Source: Candidatus Saccharibacteria bacterium UBA5152
GTDB taxonomy: Bacteria > Patescibacteriota > Saccharimonadia > Saccharimonadales > UBA4665
Direction: 5' to 3'
Length of the DNA: 13,059 nt
Assembly: GCA_002413755.1 (NCBI GenBank)
Contig: DHXQ01000036.1
Span: forward strand, 86,394-99,452
In this document: positions 5,817 through 11,540 of the stretch, piece by piece
Position numbering within the stretch: position 1 is the first letter of the stretch
How the letters are laid out: every line of letters starts with the position of its first letter
Notes under the pieces: generated by a model
What the model was told of the DNA's origin: nothing
Seen by the model: only the letters and a program-made list of their open reading frames with translations
The model's database searches: none
Position numbers and translations under genes: made by a program

Positions 5817-6348
5817 CAGGTTGAACTTTATGATTACGCTCAATCAACATCTTTGACACATAGACCATACTACCCCCAAGCAAACCAACTACTAGCCCAC
5901 CAAAAATATCAATCGGGTAATGGATACCAACAAATACACGAGCGAAACCTATCAGGAACGCACAGCCAAGCACGGCTAGTCCAAGTGCCTTAAAGCGTGT
6001 GAAGAACAGCAGCCCAAAAGCAATCGCTGCCGTGACTGTCGTATGGTCGCTCGGAAAAGACGTGCCAGCAGCGTGAGCTACGAGCTGAGTTAGATGATGG
6101 TCTACAAAGGGTCTGTGGTCAATATAAATACGTGCGGCTATTTGCAAGAGGATGTAAGACAATACAAGTGTTCCAAAGAAGTAGGCAACTTGCTGCCACT
6201 TCCGTTTATATGCAAGGTATGCAATGCATCCTAAAGCGACAGCAAAAACAACGTAGACTAGATAACTAGCACAAAAGACCATAATGTTATCAAGCAAATG
6301 GCTTTTGCCAGCCCAGCCGTTAATCAAAAGTAGCAATGTATTGTTCAT
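5791..6348 (-). CDS. PAP2-family membrane phosphatase, BcrC-like (185 aa)
   Basis: A membrane protein with about five to six helices and the acid-phosphatase triad: IYIDHRPF (R79-P80), FPSDHT (S100-D101-H102) and GFARVFVGIHYPID (R137, H143, D147). H102 and H143 would be the catalytic pair. Such proteins remove phosphate from undecaprenyl pyrophosphate or similar lipids on the outer face of the membrane. The lysine of the classical first motif (Kx6RP) is not present at residue 72 (Ala); an Arg is at 73, as in some BcrC-like enzymes. GAGGA lies 8 nt before the ATG. It follows the second CDF gene by 16 nt and so probably shares its transcript. Why it travels with metal and fluoride exporters is unclear. 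Confidence 0.88.
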   Translation of the reverse strand: MNNTLLLLINGWAGKSHLLDNIMVFCASYLVYVVFAVALGCIAYLAYKRKWQQVAYFFGTLVLSYILLQIAARIYIDHRPFVDHHLTQLVAHAAGTSFPSDHTTVTAAIAFGLLFFTRFKALGLAVLGCAFLIGFARVFVGIHYPIDIFGGLVVGLLGGSMVYVSKMLIERNHKVQPVAATTEKK

Positions 6349-6364
6349 ATTTTTGTTCCTCGTT

Positions 6365-7255
6365 TTAGTGTTTTTCGTGTTCGTCGTGTCTAGTGCAGTC
6401 TTCTAGCTCAACTTCAATCGTGGCGTGTTGAATATCGTAGTCTTTGCGTAACTTGGCTTTTACAACTTCCACGATGTTTCGGCTGTCTTTTAGGTCGGTT
6501 TTATCAATGGCAATATGGCAACTGAGAGCGTTATAGCCTGAGCGAATAGCCCAAACGTGCATATCATCAACCGATAATACTTTGACCGTATCAGTAATGG
6601 CTTGGGTTATATCCACTATGTCTAAGTCTTTAGGCGTACCCTCAAGCAATATCTGTACTGCTTCACGAAGTATCTTGAGTGTGTTGTATACGAGCAAGGC
6701 TGCAATAACCAGACCAACTGCACTATCTACCCACGTTATGCCAGTGAGCCAGATAACCAAACCTGCGATTACCGCACCAAGAGATGACAGTGCGTCAAAA
6801 GCCATATCCACAAAAGCACTACGCATATTCAAGTCTTTACGGTTCTTGGAAAGCACGTAAGCTATTGAGCCATTGACCAATATACCGACAAAGGCAACGG
6901 CAGCTACAACACCACCCTCAACAGAGTGCGGATTACCGAGCCGCTGGATAGCTTCAACGACAATAAAAGCTGCAACAGCGAGCATTACACTAGCGTTGAG
7001 CAAGGCTGCAAGTATGGTTGCCCTGCCATAGCCAAAGGTTTTGCTATCGTTTGCTTCACGCCGAGCTAGTCGGTTAGCGATAAATGATACCGAGAGTGTG
7101 AACGTATCTGTTAGATTGTGGGCTGCGTCAGCTATAAGAGCGAGGCTACCAGTTAGAATGCCGAATATAAACTCAACTATCGTAAAAGCTGTGTTCAATA
7201 CTAAACCGAACTTGATACTACCGTCGTTATTGTTATGCTCGTGATTATGGCTCAC
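6365..7255 (-). CDS. CDF cation-efflux protein, CzcD/ZitB type (296 aa)
   Basis: A full-length cation diffusion facilitator: six membrane helices followed by a cytoplasmic ferredoxin-like domain (from about residue 212, ending in a His/Glu-rich tail). The TM2 metal site is DAAHNLTD (H46, D50). The TM5 site is VDMAFDALSS with D150 and D154, so the usual His of zinc CDFs is an Asp; mixed H/D plus D/D sites make zinc specificity uncertain, and manganese, iron or cobalt are possible. It exchanges metal for protons to export it. The start is GTG at 7255, 2 nt after the stop of the other CDF gene, with AGGAAAG upstream, so the two are coupled. The short His-containing N-terminus (SHNHEH) resembles that of its neighbour. 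Confidence 0.92.
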   Translation of the reverse strand: MSHNHEHNNNDGSIKFGLVLNTAFTIVEFIFGILTGSLALIADAAHNLTDTFTLSVSFIANRLARREANDSKTFGYGRATILAALLNASVMLAVAAFIVVEAIQRLGNPHSVEGGVVAAVAFVGILVNGSIAYVLSKNRKDLNMRSAFVDMAFDALSSLGAVIAGLVIWLTGITWVDSAVGLVIAALLVYNTLKILREAVQILLEGTPKDLDIVDITQAITDTVKVLSVDDMHVWAIRSGYNALSCHIAIDKTDLKDSRNIVEVVKAKLRKDYDIQHATIEVELEDCTRHDEHEKH

Positions 7256-7257
7256 AG

Positions 7258-7920
7258 CTAAGCAGCTTTCCTAATTGTTTGCCACGACTGCCACGTAATA
7301 CGCAAGATAAGCAGGGTTATAAACAAACCTACTATCGGGTCAGCCTGTTGAAAGCCAAGTGCCACGAATATAGTGCTTACGACTACGCCGAGGCTAACCA
7401 AGCCGTCAACGTGAGCGTGTTTGCCGTCTGCTATCAGAGCGGGGCTATCCAGCTTTTTACCTGCTCGTGTTCGGATAATGGCTGCAAGCTCATTGCCCAA
7501 GAAACCAACGACACCTGCTGCAAAGATAGCCCAAAGATTTGTTAGTTCTTGCGGGTGTATGAACCGTTGGATAACCTCGTATAAAGCAACACAAGCACTG
7601 ACAAAAATCAGTAGCACCACAAAGTAGCCAGCCCAATGCTCGCCCTTTTTACTACGAAAGAAAAAGGCTAAGCCAAGTGGAATAGCCGTTAGAGCATCGC
7701 CAAAGTTGTGTATCAGGTCAGACAATAAGGCTACACTGTGTCCTGAGAGGTACACTGTACCCTGTAAAAGAGCCGTTACGAGCAATACTAGGAAACTAAG
7801 GCTAACTGCTTTCACGCCCTGCTTAGAGCGAACAATAGACGGGTCTACTATCCCGTGCGAGTGTCCGTGTTCGTCGTGATTGTGATGATGGTCATCGTGC
7901 TTGTATGAATGTTCTGACAT
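7258..7920 (-). CDS. CDF cation-efflux protein lacking the C-terminal domain (220 aa)
   Basis: The N-terminus is strongly His-rich (H4 to H22, ten histidines), a typical zinc-collecting region. Six helices follow. Zinc-type sites are intact: SDLIHNFGD (H71, D75) in TM2 and ADGKHAHVD (H168, D172) in TM5. The protein stops just after TM6 (WQTIRKAA), so the cytoplasmic dimerisation domain of most CDFs is absent; the gap to the next gene is only 2 nt, so this is a clean short form rather than a frameshifted one. It might pair with the full-length neighbour. AAAGGA lies 8 nt before the ATG. It is the first gene of the element's cation block, behind an extended -10 promoter. Confidence 0.92.
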   Translation of the reverse strand: MSEHSYKHDDHHHNHDEHGHSHGIVDPSIVRSKQGVKAVSLSFLVLLVTALLQGTVYLSGHSVALLSDLIHNFGDALTAIPLGLAFFFRSKKGEHWAGYFVVLLIFVSACVALYEVIQRFIHPQELTNLWAIFAAGVVGFLGNELAAIIRTRAGKKLDSPALIADGKHAHVDGLVSLGVVVSTIFVALGFQQADPIVGLFITLLILRITWQSWQTIRKAA

Positions 7921-7965
7921 TTGTTTTTCCTTTACTGGTTTTTCATCACTTTTTTCTTTGGTTTT

Positions 7966-7974
7966 ATTATCTCA
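7966..7974 (-). promoter_or_regulatory. Extended -10 promoter of the CDF-CDF-PAP2 block
   Basis: TGAGATAAT on the minus strand fits the extended -10. The start codon is about 45 nt further on, leaving a leader of roughly 40 nt with the AAAGGA ribosome site. No good -35. It lies between the recombinase remnant and the first CDF gene. Confidence 0.4.
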
Positions 7975-8290
7975 CATAACATCTAGAACCATCTTCAAAC
8001 GTTAGTGGTAGGGGGGATTACACAGACCTTTCACGACGAGATTGCAACTGAGCTAGAAAAGAAGCAGCAGGAACTGAATGACCGCCTAAAGTTGCTAACA
8101 AGTGATAACAAGACGTTCCAAGTGACCGCTTCTTACCTGTTAGACCTAGCTCAGCGAGCTGAACAGCTATTTAATGAGAGCGATGAGGGGCTAAGACAGA
8201 AGCTACTTGAATATCTACTTTCAAACATTGAATTAAAGGATAAAAAGCTGTCCTATATACTAAACGACCCCTTTAAAACCATCGTTGAAG

Positions 8291-8314
8291 CAAAGAAAAA
8301 GACCCTTGCGGGTC
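8291..8314 (-). terminator. Terminator of tRNA-Gly supplied by the element
   Basis: On the minus strand GACCC-GCAA-GGGTC is followed by TTTTTC. It begins 14 nt after the encoded CCA of tRNA-Gly. It lies within the recombinase remnant, antisense to codons for EAKKKTLAG. Confidence 0.75.
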
Positions 8315-8328
8315 ATAATTCAAATCTT

Positions 8329-8405
8329 TGGTGCGGGTCAGGGGACTCTAACCCCTGGCCTCGTCCTTGGCAAGGACGCGCTCTAAACAACTGAGCTAGA
8401 CCCGC
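8329..8405 (-). tRNA. tRNA-Gly (anticodon GCC), CCA encoded
   Basis: A full cloverleaf: acceptor GCGGGTC/GACCCGC, D-stem GCTC/GAGC, anticodon stem CGTCC/GGACG around TTGCCAA (GCC), variable loop AGGCC, T-stem AGGGG/CCCCT, then A-CCA. The D-loop is AGTTGTTTA and the T-loop TTAGAGT: G19 is U and C56 is A, so the normal G19-C56 tertiary pair becomes U19-A56. G18, U55, G15 and C48 are normal. The 3' half is the attachment core of the integrated element. A good promoter lies upstream (8420-8448) and a terminator downstream. Confidence 0.95.
8331..8351 (-). repeat. Proximal attachment site inside tRNA-Gly
   Basis: Exact 21-bp copy of 3281-3301, covering part of the CCA, the discriminator, the acceptor 3' strand, the T-stem 3' strand and the T-loop. 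It is where the recombinase frame meets the tRNA. Confidence 0.85.
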
Positions 8406-8419
8406 ATATAACTCTGACG

Positions 8420-8448
8420 ATTGTACTGGAACAGATACGGAATTGCAA
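8420..8448 (-). promoter_or_regulatory. Promoter of tRNA-Gly
   Basis: TTGCAA (8443-8448) and TACAAT (8420-8425) are 17 nt apart on the minus strand, leaving a tRNA leader of about 8 nt. The same two hexamers and spacing drive the glycosyltransferase at 8452-9258. Confidence 0.75.
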
Positions 8449-8451
8449 TAT

Positions 8452-9258
8452 CTAGCCTTCAATCTCAGCAATTGGAGTGGGCAATGTCTGCAGGCCGAGG
8501 ACCGATTCTTCATATGACATGTACGGCACCGAGCCCGGTATGGCGTCGGCATTGTAGCTATCCTGCCAGTCAGCCGTTGCGGCTTCCCTGCCGAGCGTCA
8601 GCCGTGCATATAAGCTATGGAACCGGCGGGCACTGGTAACGCAGGCAGCCTCCCAGTCTGGACTCTTGAATGTTGAACCGCCATGCTCGACCGCCACATC
8701 CTTCATTGCCCTGTCTTCGCCAGGCCAAAAGTGCGCGAGGCTTAACACTTCTTCGACTGTGTCGTCGTCGTGCAAGTCAAACAGTAGGTTGCGGCCGTAA
8801 AAGCCACCGGCGTTATTGTCATGGGCAGTCTCCTGCTGGCGGCGGTAATGCCGAATTGTCCAGCGGGCTGCCATGATCGGATCGTTATGCCCAAAATAAA
8901 CCGACGGTCCGACGGCAACACCCGGCGCATTTGGCGGGCACACAGCCCGGGCCGCCAACATAGCCGCCGCCCACCGGCGGGGCATTAACGGCCGCGTATC
9001 TGCGTCCAGTGTAATAAATGGTTCTCGGGCGCGCTTCCCCAGTGCTTCGCGCATACCCTTTTGAATCGCCGGCAACTTGCCAGGTTCGTCAGATTCGATG
9101 ACAAGCGCGCCCATACCGCGGGCAATGTCGGCCGTGTTGTCAGTACACCAATTGGGCAGAACGATCGGAATTACACCGTGTTTCGGCAACCAGCGCAAGG
9201 TGCGGCGTATATTTTTTGCTTCGTTATGAGCGGGGATGAACACAGGAATTTCAATCAT
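8452..9258 (-). CDS. Glycosyltransferase family 2-like (GT-A fold), 268 aa
   Basis: IPVFIPAHNEAKNIRRTL (4-21, N12-E13) is the first GT-A strand and helix, VLPNWCTDNTADIAR the second, and FITLDADTRPLMPRRW carries the DxD metal site (D85, D87). NNAGGFYGRN and HFWPGEDRAMKDVA (GED) occupy the acceptor and base region. It shares all these blocks, in the same order, with the protein at 2502-3221, so the two are paralogs; this one is GC-richer and 29 residues longer. No membrane segment is seen. Substrates unknown. The ATG at 9258 is preferred over one 14 codons upstream because the fold starts there and the promoter's expected start lies between the two, which excludes the upstream start. Confidence 0.85.
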   Translation of the reverse strand: MIEIPVFIPAHNEAKNIRRTLRWLPKHGVIPIVLPNWCTDNTADIARGMGALVIESDEPGKLPAIQKGMREALGKRAREPFITLDADTRPLMPRRWAAAMLAARAVCPPNAPGVAVGPSVYFGHNDPIMAARWTIRHYRRQQETAHDNNAGGFYGRNLLFDLHDDDTVEEVLSLAHFWPGEDRAMKDVAVEHGGSTFKSPDWEAACVTSARRFHSLYARLTLGREAATADWQDSYNADAIPGSVPYMSYEESVLGLQTLPTPIAEIEG

Positions 9259-9271
9259 AGGCAATTTGCAA

Positions 9272-9300
9272 ATTGTACTAAAATATAGGAGATATTGCAA
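9272..9300 (-). promoter_or_regulatory. Promoter of the second glycosyltransferase gene
   Basis: TTGCAA (9295-9300), a 17-nt spacer and TACAAT (9272-9277) on the minus strand, the same hexamers as the tRNA-Gly promoter. The expected start is only about 7 nt before the ATG, so there is no room for a ribosome site. Confidence 0.65.
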
Positions 9301-9389
9301 TATATTCGTCGATATGACGATTATATTACCGAAGATACGTCTGTCACCTACGACTGATCCACTAATTCTGAGGAAAACCTGACAATAAA

Positions 9390-9418
9390 TTGACTAATTA
9401 TATTACTCACCCTATAGT
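9390..9418 (+). promoter_or_regulatory. Promoter of the pilin-like gene
   Basis: TTGACT (9390-9395), 17 nt, TATAGT (9413-9418). The transcript would begin near 9425, leaving about 30 nt of leader with a weak GCGAG before the ATG. This is the only strong promoter seen on the + strand. It faces away from the glycosyltransferase promoter, so 9301-9454 is a divergent regulatory region. Confidence 0.65.
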
Positions 9419-9454
9419 TCGATATAAATCTAAACATAAGCGAGATACCACTCT

Positions 9455-10219
9455 ATGAAACTGCGACTGCCAAGATTATCATTCTCCAAGCCTGACCAAA
9501 GAGGCTTTGGCCATGTCGAACTGATCATCGCGATAGTATTTATCGCTTTGATCGCCGTTATCGGTGTCAAAGTATTTGCCGCCACTCACGCCGACCCGCT
9601 ATTAACAAGTAGCCAATGTCAATTACGAGGCCGTGTCTGGTCCGGTAACGGCTGCACTAAGACTTGTCTCAGTGGTGCCGGCAGCCATGTCGTGGCCGAT
9701 CCATACGATTACTGTTCGAATGCTCTGTCGAAGATTAGCTCCACCACCTGCGCAGCTAATGGCCGCAAGTACTTGAATGTCGGTTGCGCCCGCCGTTGGC
9801 AGCAGAATAATGCTACAGGCGCAATACAGTGTCTGAACAGTGCGAATACATACTACGTGCAGGATCCTTACGATGTATGCAAGAGTACTGCGACATACAC
9901 TTTTAGCTGCACAAAGAGCTTCAGTCCAACTTCTCCTGTTAGAGGCAAGACTTTCTCGGTAAGCTACACGATAAAGAACACCTCAAGTAAAAACTCTGGC
10001 GCGTACACCGTCGTATTCTTTCCGGCTAGCGCTAATGGTTCACAATACAATGGGAAGTCCTATAGTTCACTGGTGGCCGGTGCATCACGATCAGGCAGCA
10101 TGAGCATCTCTATACCCTCAACAATATCAGGATCATCAACTAATCAGGTACAATTCGGCATCAGCGGCCTTGCCACTGACAGCCAGGCAGCAAACTGTAG
10201 TAGGTCGTTCTACTTCTAG
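9455..10219 (+). CDS. Type IV pilin-like surface protein with two Cys-rich repeats (254 aa)
   Basis: The N-terminus is a prepilin signal: basic leader MKLRLPRLSFSKPDQRG, then FGHVE with Glu at +5 after the expected cut at G17, and one hydrophobic helix IIAIVFIALIAVIGVKVFA. Outside the membrane come two similar Cys-rich units, residues 55-87 and 99-142, each built as C-x-GR-x-GC-...-V-x-DPYD-x-C. Residues 148-254 (YTFSCTKSFSP to CSRSFYF) look like a Ser/Thr-rich beta-sandwich of the CARDB/Ig type, with a Cys at each end (152 and 248) able to form a disulfide. It is probably a minor pilin or tip adhesin; no assembly genes are nearby. The start fits the signal exactly. Confidence 0.8.
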   Translation: MKLRLPRLSFSKPDQRGFGHVELIIAIVFIALIAVIGVKVFAATHADPLLTSSQCQLRGRVWSGNGCTKTCLSGAGSHVVADPYDYCSNALSKISSTTCAANGRKYLNVGCARRWQQNNATGAIQCLNSANTYYVQDPYDVCKSTATYTFSCTKSFSPTSPVRGKTFSVSYTIKNTSSKNSGAYTVVFFPASANGSQYNGKSYSSLVAGASRSGSMSISIPSTISGSSTNQVQFGISGLATDSQAANCSRSFYF

Positions 10220-10236
10220 CATTAAGTTGCTGACGG

Positions 10237-10253
10237 GGCTCCTCCCAGATCGG
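10237..10253 (-). repeat. Partial copy of tRNA-Phe 3' end, distal
   Basis: GGCTCCTCCCAGATCG matches the tRNA-Phe acceptor and T-stem 3' sequence (10569-10585) except for one missing base. It shares 16 exact bases with 10428-10443. Confidence 0.55.
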
Positions 10254-10427
10254 CCGGGGTACCGGCCTCCTCTGCTGCGGCGTGCGCTCAAGTTGTAACG
10301 AGGGTAGTGCGAATCCGCAAATTCGAAAAGTAACCAGTAGGTTACATTATCCCCTCTGTTATCGTGTGAACTTCTGGTTACATTTGGAAAATGGCAATAA
10401 GAGGTGTGTTGAATGATATGCCATAAC

Positions 10428-10443
10428 GGCTCCTCCCAGATCG
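10428..10443 (-). repeat. Partial copy of tRNA-Phe 3' end, proximal
   Basis: Identical over 16 bases to 10237-10252, in the same orientation as tRNA-Phe, 190 bp apart. The first 13 bases equal the tRNA 3' end exactly. Confidence 0.55.
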
Positions 10444-10525
10444 CTTCGGCTGCGCCTGCGCTCCTCCCCTACGCCGAACCGGGCCGCTAGCGCGTCTATC
10501 CAGTTCGGATCTGGAGAGCGTGGCC

Positions 10526-10565
10526 AAATAAATAGCTCATACCTTTCGGCATGAGCTATTTATTT
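10526..10565 (-). terminator. Hairpin terminator after tRNA-Phe
   Basis: A perfect 15-bp stem (AAATAAATAGCTCAT with ATGAGCTATTTATTT) around a 10-nt loop starts at the last base of the tRNA CCA. The 3' arm on the minus strand ends ATTTATTT, a broken T-run. Confidence 0.65.
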
Positions 10566-10640
10566 GGTGGCTCCTCCCAGACTCGAACTGGGGACACAAG
10601 GCTCTTCAGGCCTCTGCTCTACCAACTGAGCTAAAGAGCC
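10565..10640 (-). tRNA. tRNA-Phe (anticodon GAA), CCA encoded
   Basis: Cloverleaf: acceptor GGCTCTT/AGGAGCC (one T-G pair), D-stem GCTC/GAGC with loop AGTTGGTA, anticodon stem GAGGC/GCCTT around CTGAAGA (GAA), variable GTGTC, T-stem CCCAG/CTGGG with normal loop TTCGAGT, then A and CCA. G18, G19 and C56 are normal, in contrast to tRNA-Gly in this window. Confidence 0.96.
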
Positions 10641-10660
10641 ACGTTGCTATGACTAGGGTT

Positions 10661-10689
10661 ATTTTACAGATAACAGGCGGTTTTTACAA
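10661..10689 (-). promoter_or_regulatory. Promoter of tRNA-Phe
   Basis: TTGTAA (10684-10689), a 17-nt spacer and TAAAAT (10661-10666) on the minus strand. The leader would be about 14 nt. Confidence 0.65.
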
Positions 10690-10715
10690 CTGTTAGCCTG
10701 CCTGGCCGGCAGCCA

Positions 10716-11480
10716 CTAGCTGTGTTCTTTGGTCATGAAGTCTTTGACGCTGGCGACGGTATCCATGAACTGGGCTGGGAAGATGATCGTGCTGTTCTTC
10801 TCGACGGCAATGTCACTGAGGACTTGCAGGTTACGTAGCTGGAGGGCGATCGGGTGGGCGGAAATGATGTCGGCGGCGTCGGCCAGCTTCTGGGCGCTGA
10901 GAGCTTCACCTTCGGCAGCGATGATCTTGGCGCGCTTTTCACGTTCAGCCTCAGCCTGTTTGGACATAGCCCGCTGCATACTGTCAGGTAGTTGAATGTC
11001 TTTGACCTCGACGGTGCTAACATTAATTCCCCACTTTTCGGTGGCGATTTCCAGGATCATCTTGATCTTCTCATTGATAGCCGTGGTCTCACCGAGAACT
11101 TCATCAAGCATACTCTGGCCAACGATATTCCGGACCGTTGTCTGAGCAATCTGGTAGGTTGCCGCCACGACGTTTTCAATCTCGACAATTGAGCGGATCG
11201 GGTCGACCACCCGGTAAAAGGCGACAGCTGAGACGCTAATTGAAACGTTATCCTTCGTAATGATGCTCTGTGGTTCGATCGGTAGCGTGATAATACGGGT
11301 ACTGACCTTACGCATCTGATCGACGTACGGAATGATCATCCGCAGGCCGGGCTCCTTGACGTGCGTGCGCACCCGTCCTAGCCGAAACACAACGCCCCGT
11401 TCGTATTGATTCACCAGCCGCAAGCTGGCTAAAATGGTAATGAAAGCCAGAATAACAACAATAATAACCAGTACAGACAT
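10716..11480 (-). CDS. SPFH/slipin family membrane protein (254 aa)
   Basis: One N-terminal membrane helix (about residues 2-20) is followed by the stomatin signature: NQYERGVVFRLGRV, then EPGLRMIIPYVDQMRKVSTR and a full band-7 domain ending near RAMSKQAEAEREKRAKIIAA, the start of the coiled coil. It belongs to the slipins (STOML3/podocin-like), which form ring oligomers on membranes and organise partner proteins. In most bacteria a slipin gene sits beside an NfeD gene; none is present here. AGAGG lies 6 nt before the ATG, and a separate promoter lies in the gap to trehalase, so it is expressed on its own. The length is normal. Confidence 0.92.
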   Translation of the reverse strand: MSVLVIIVVILAFITILASLRLVNQYERGVVFRLGRVRTHVKEPGLRMIIPYVDQMRKVSTRIITLPIEPQSIITKDNVSISVSAVAFYRVVDPIRSIVEIENVVAATYQIAQTTVRNIVGQSMLDEVLGETTAINEKIKMILEIATEKWGINVSTVEVKDIQLPDSMQRAMSKQAEAEREKRAKIIAAEGEALSAQKLADAADIISAHPIALQLRNLQVLSDIAVEKNSTIIFPAQFMDTVASVKDFMTKEHS

Positions 11481-11504
11481 GTTCTACCTCTTGTTTATAT
11501 GTTT

Positions 11505-11533
11505 ATTGTAGATCTAACAGAGAGCAGTGACAA
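11505..11533 (-). promoter_or_regulatory. Promoter of the SPFH gene
   Basis: TTGTCA (11528-11533), 17 nt, TACAAT (11505-11510) on the minus strand, leaving a leader of about 18 nt that contains the AGAGG ribosome site. Confidence 0.6.
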
Positions 11534-11540
11534 TAAGAAT

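Larger units (their letters stand above)
3281..8351. mobile_element. Integrated element in tRNA-Gly carrying a fluoride/cation resistance cassette (about 5.07 kb)
   Basis: The region is bounded by a perfect 21-bp direct repeat, 3281-3301 and 8331-8351, identical to the T-loop, T-stem and acceptor 3' half of tRNA-Gly. The intact tRNA is at 8329-8405; the other copy is an orphan 3' end followed by a terminator. Inside are two CDF exporters, PAP2, a fluoride riboswitch, an MFS permease, two crcB genes and a truncated serine recombinase at the tRNA end. No replication or conjugation gene is visible, so it is probably a decayed or helper-dependent integrative element. Bases look less GC-rich than in the flanking genes at 8452-13059, judged by eye. 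Confidence 0.85.
7987..8394 (+). pseudogene. C-terminal remnant of a large serine recombinase
   Basis: The frame opens after a stop at 7984-7986. From TFHDEIATELEKKQQELNDR to SDEGLRQKLLEYLLSNIELK then KDKKLSYILNDPFKTIVEAKK it matches the coiled-coil and end region typical of large serine recombinases (FLDLAxxAxxLF...KRxLLxxVFSNLxLKxxxLxxxLxxPFxxIxEA). The catalytic resolvase domain and the zinc-ribbon/recombinase domain, some 380 residues, are missing, and no ribosome site precedes the GTG at 8005. The frame continues through the attachment core into the antisense of tRNA-Gly (WCGSGDSNPWPRPWQG), stopping at 8392-8394. It is the integrase side of the element, now dead in this copy. Confidence 0.8.
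10220..10525. other. Gene-free stretch with decayed tRNA-Phe attachment copies
   Basis: No credible coding frame. It contains two partial tRNA-Phe 3' ends (separate entries), a GC-rich hairpin GGCCGG-GGTA-CCGGCC just after the first, a GTAACC-AGTA-GGTTAC hairpin (10330-10345) and another GGTTAC copy (about 10376-10381). It looks like the leftovers of one or more insertions at tRNA-Phe. Confidence 0.5.

Noticed and set aside
7966..8005. A second riboswitch ahead of the CDF genes
   Set aside because: The leader is about 40 nt, A-rich and without stems or a known metal-riboswitch core.
8313..8552. A minus-strand open frame across tRNA-Gly and the end of the glycosyltransferase gene
   Set aside because: It overlaps a well-formed tRNA and its promoter, and has no ribosome site or recognisable motif.
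10457..10526. A possible + strand tRNA ending GAGCGTGGCCA, with a T-arm-like TCCAG-TTCGGAT-CTGGA
   Set aside because: The T-arm and CCA-like end are there, but no D-arm or anticodon stem fits in the 70 nt available; the acceptor would need two weak G-T pairs.
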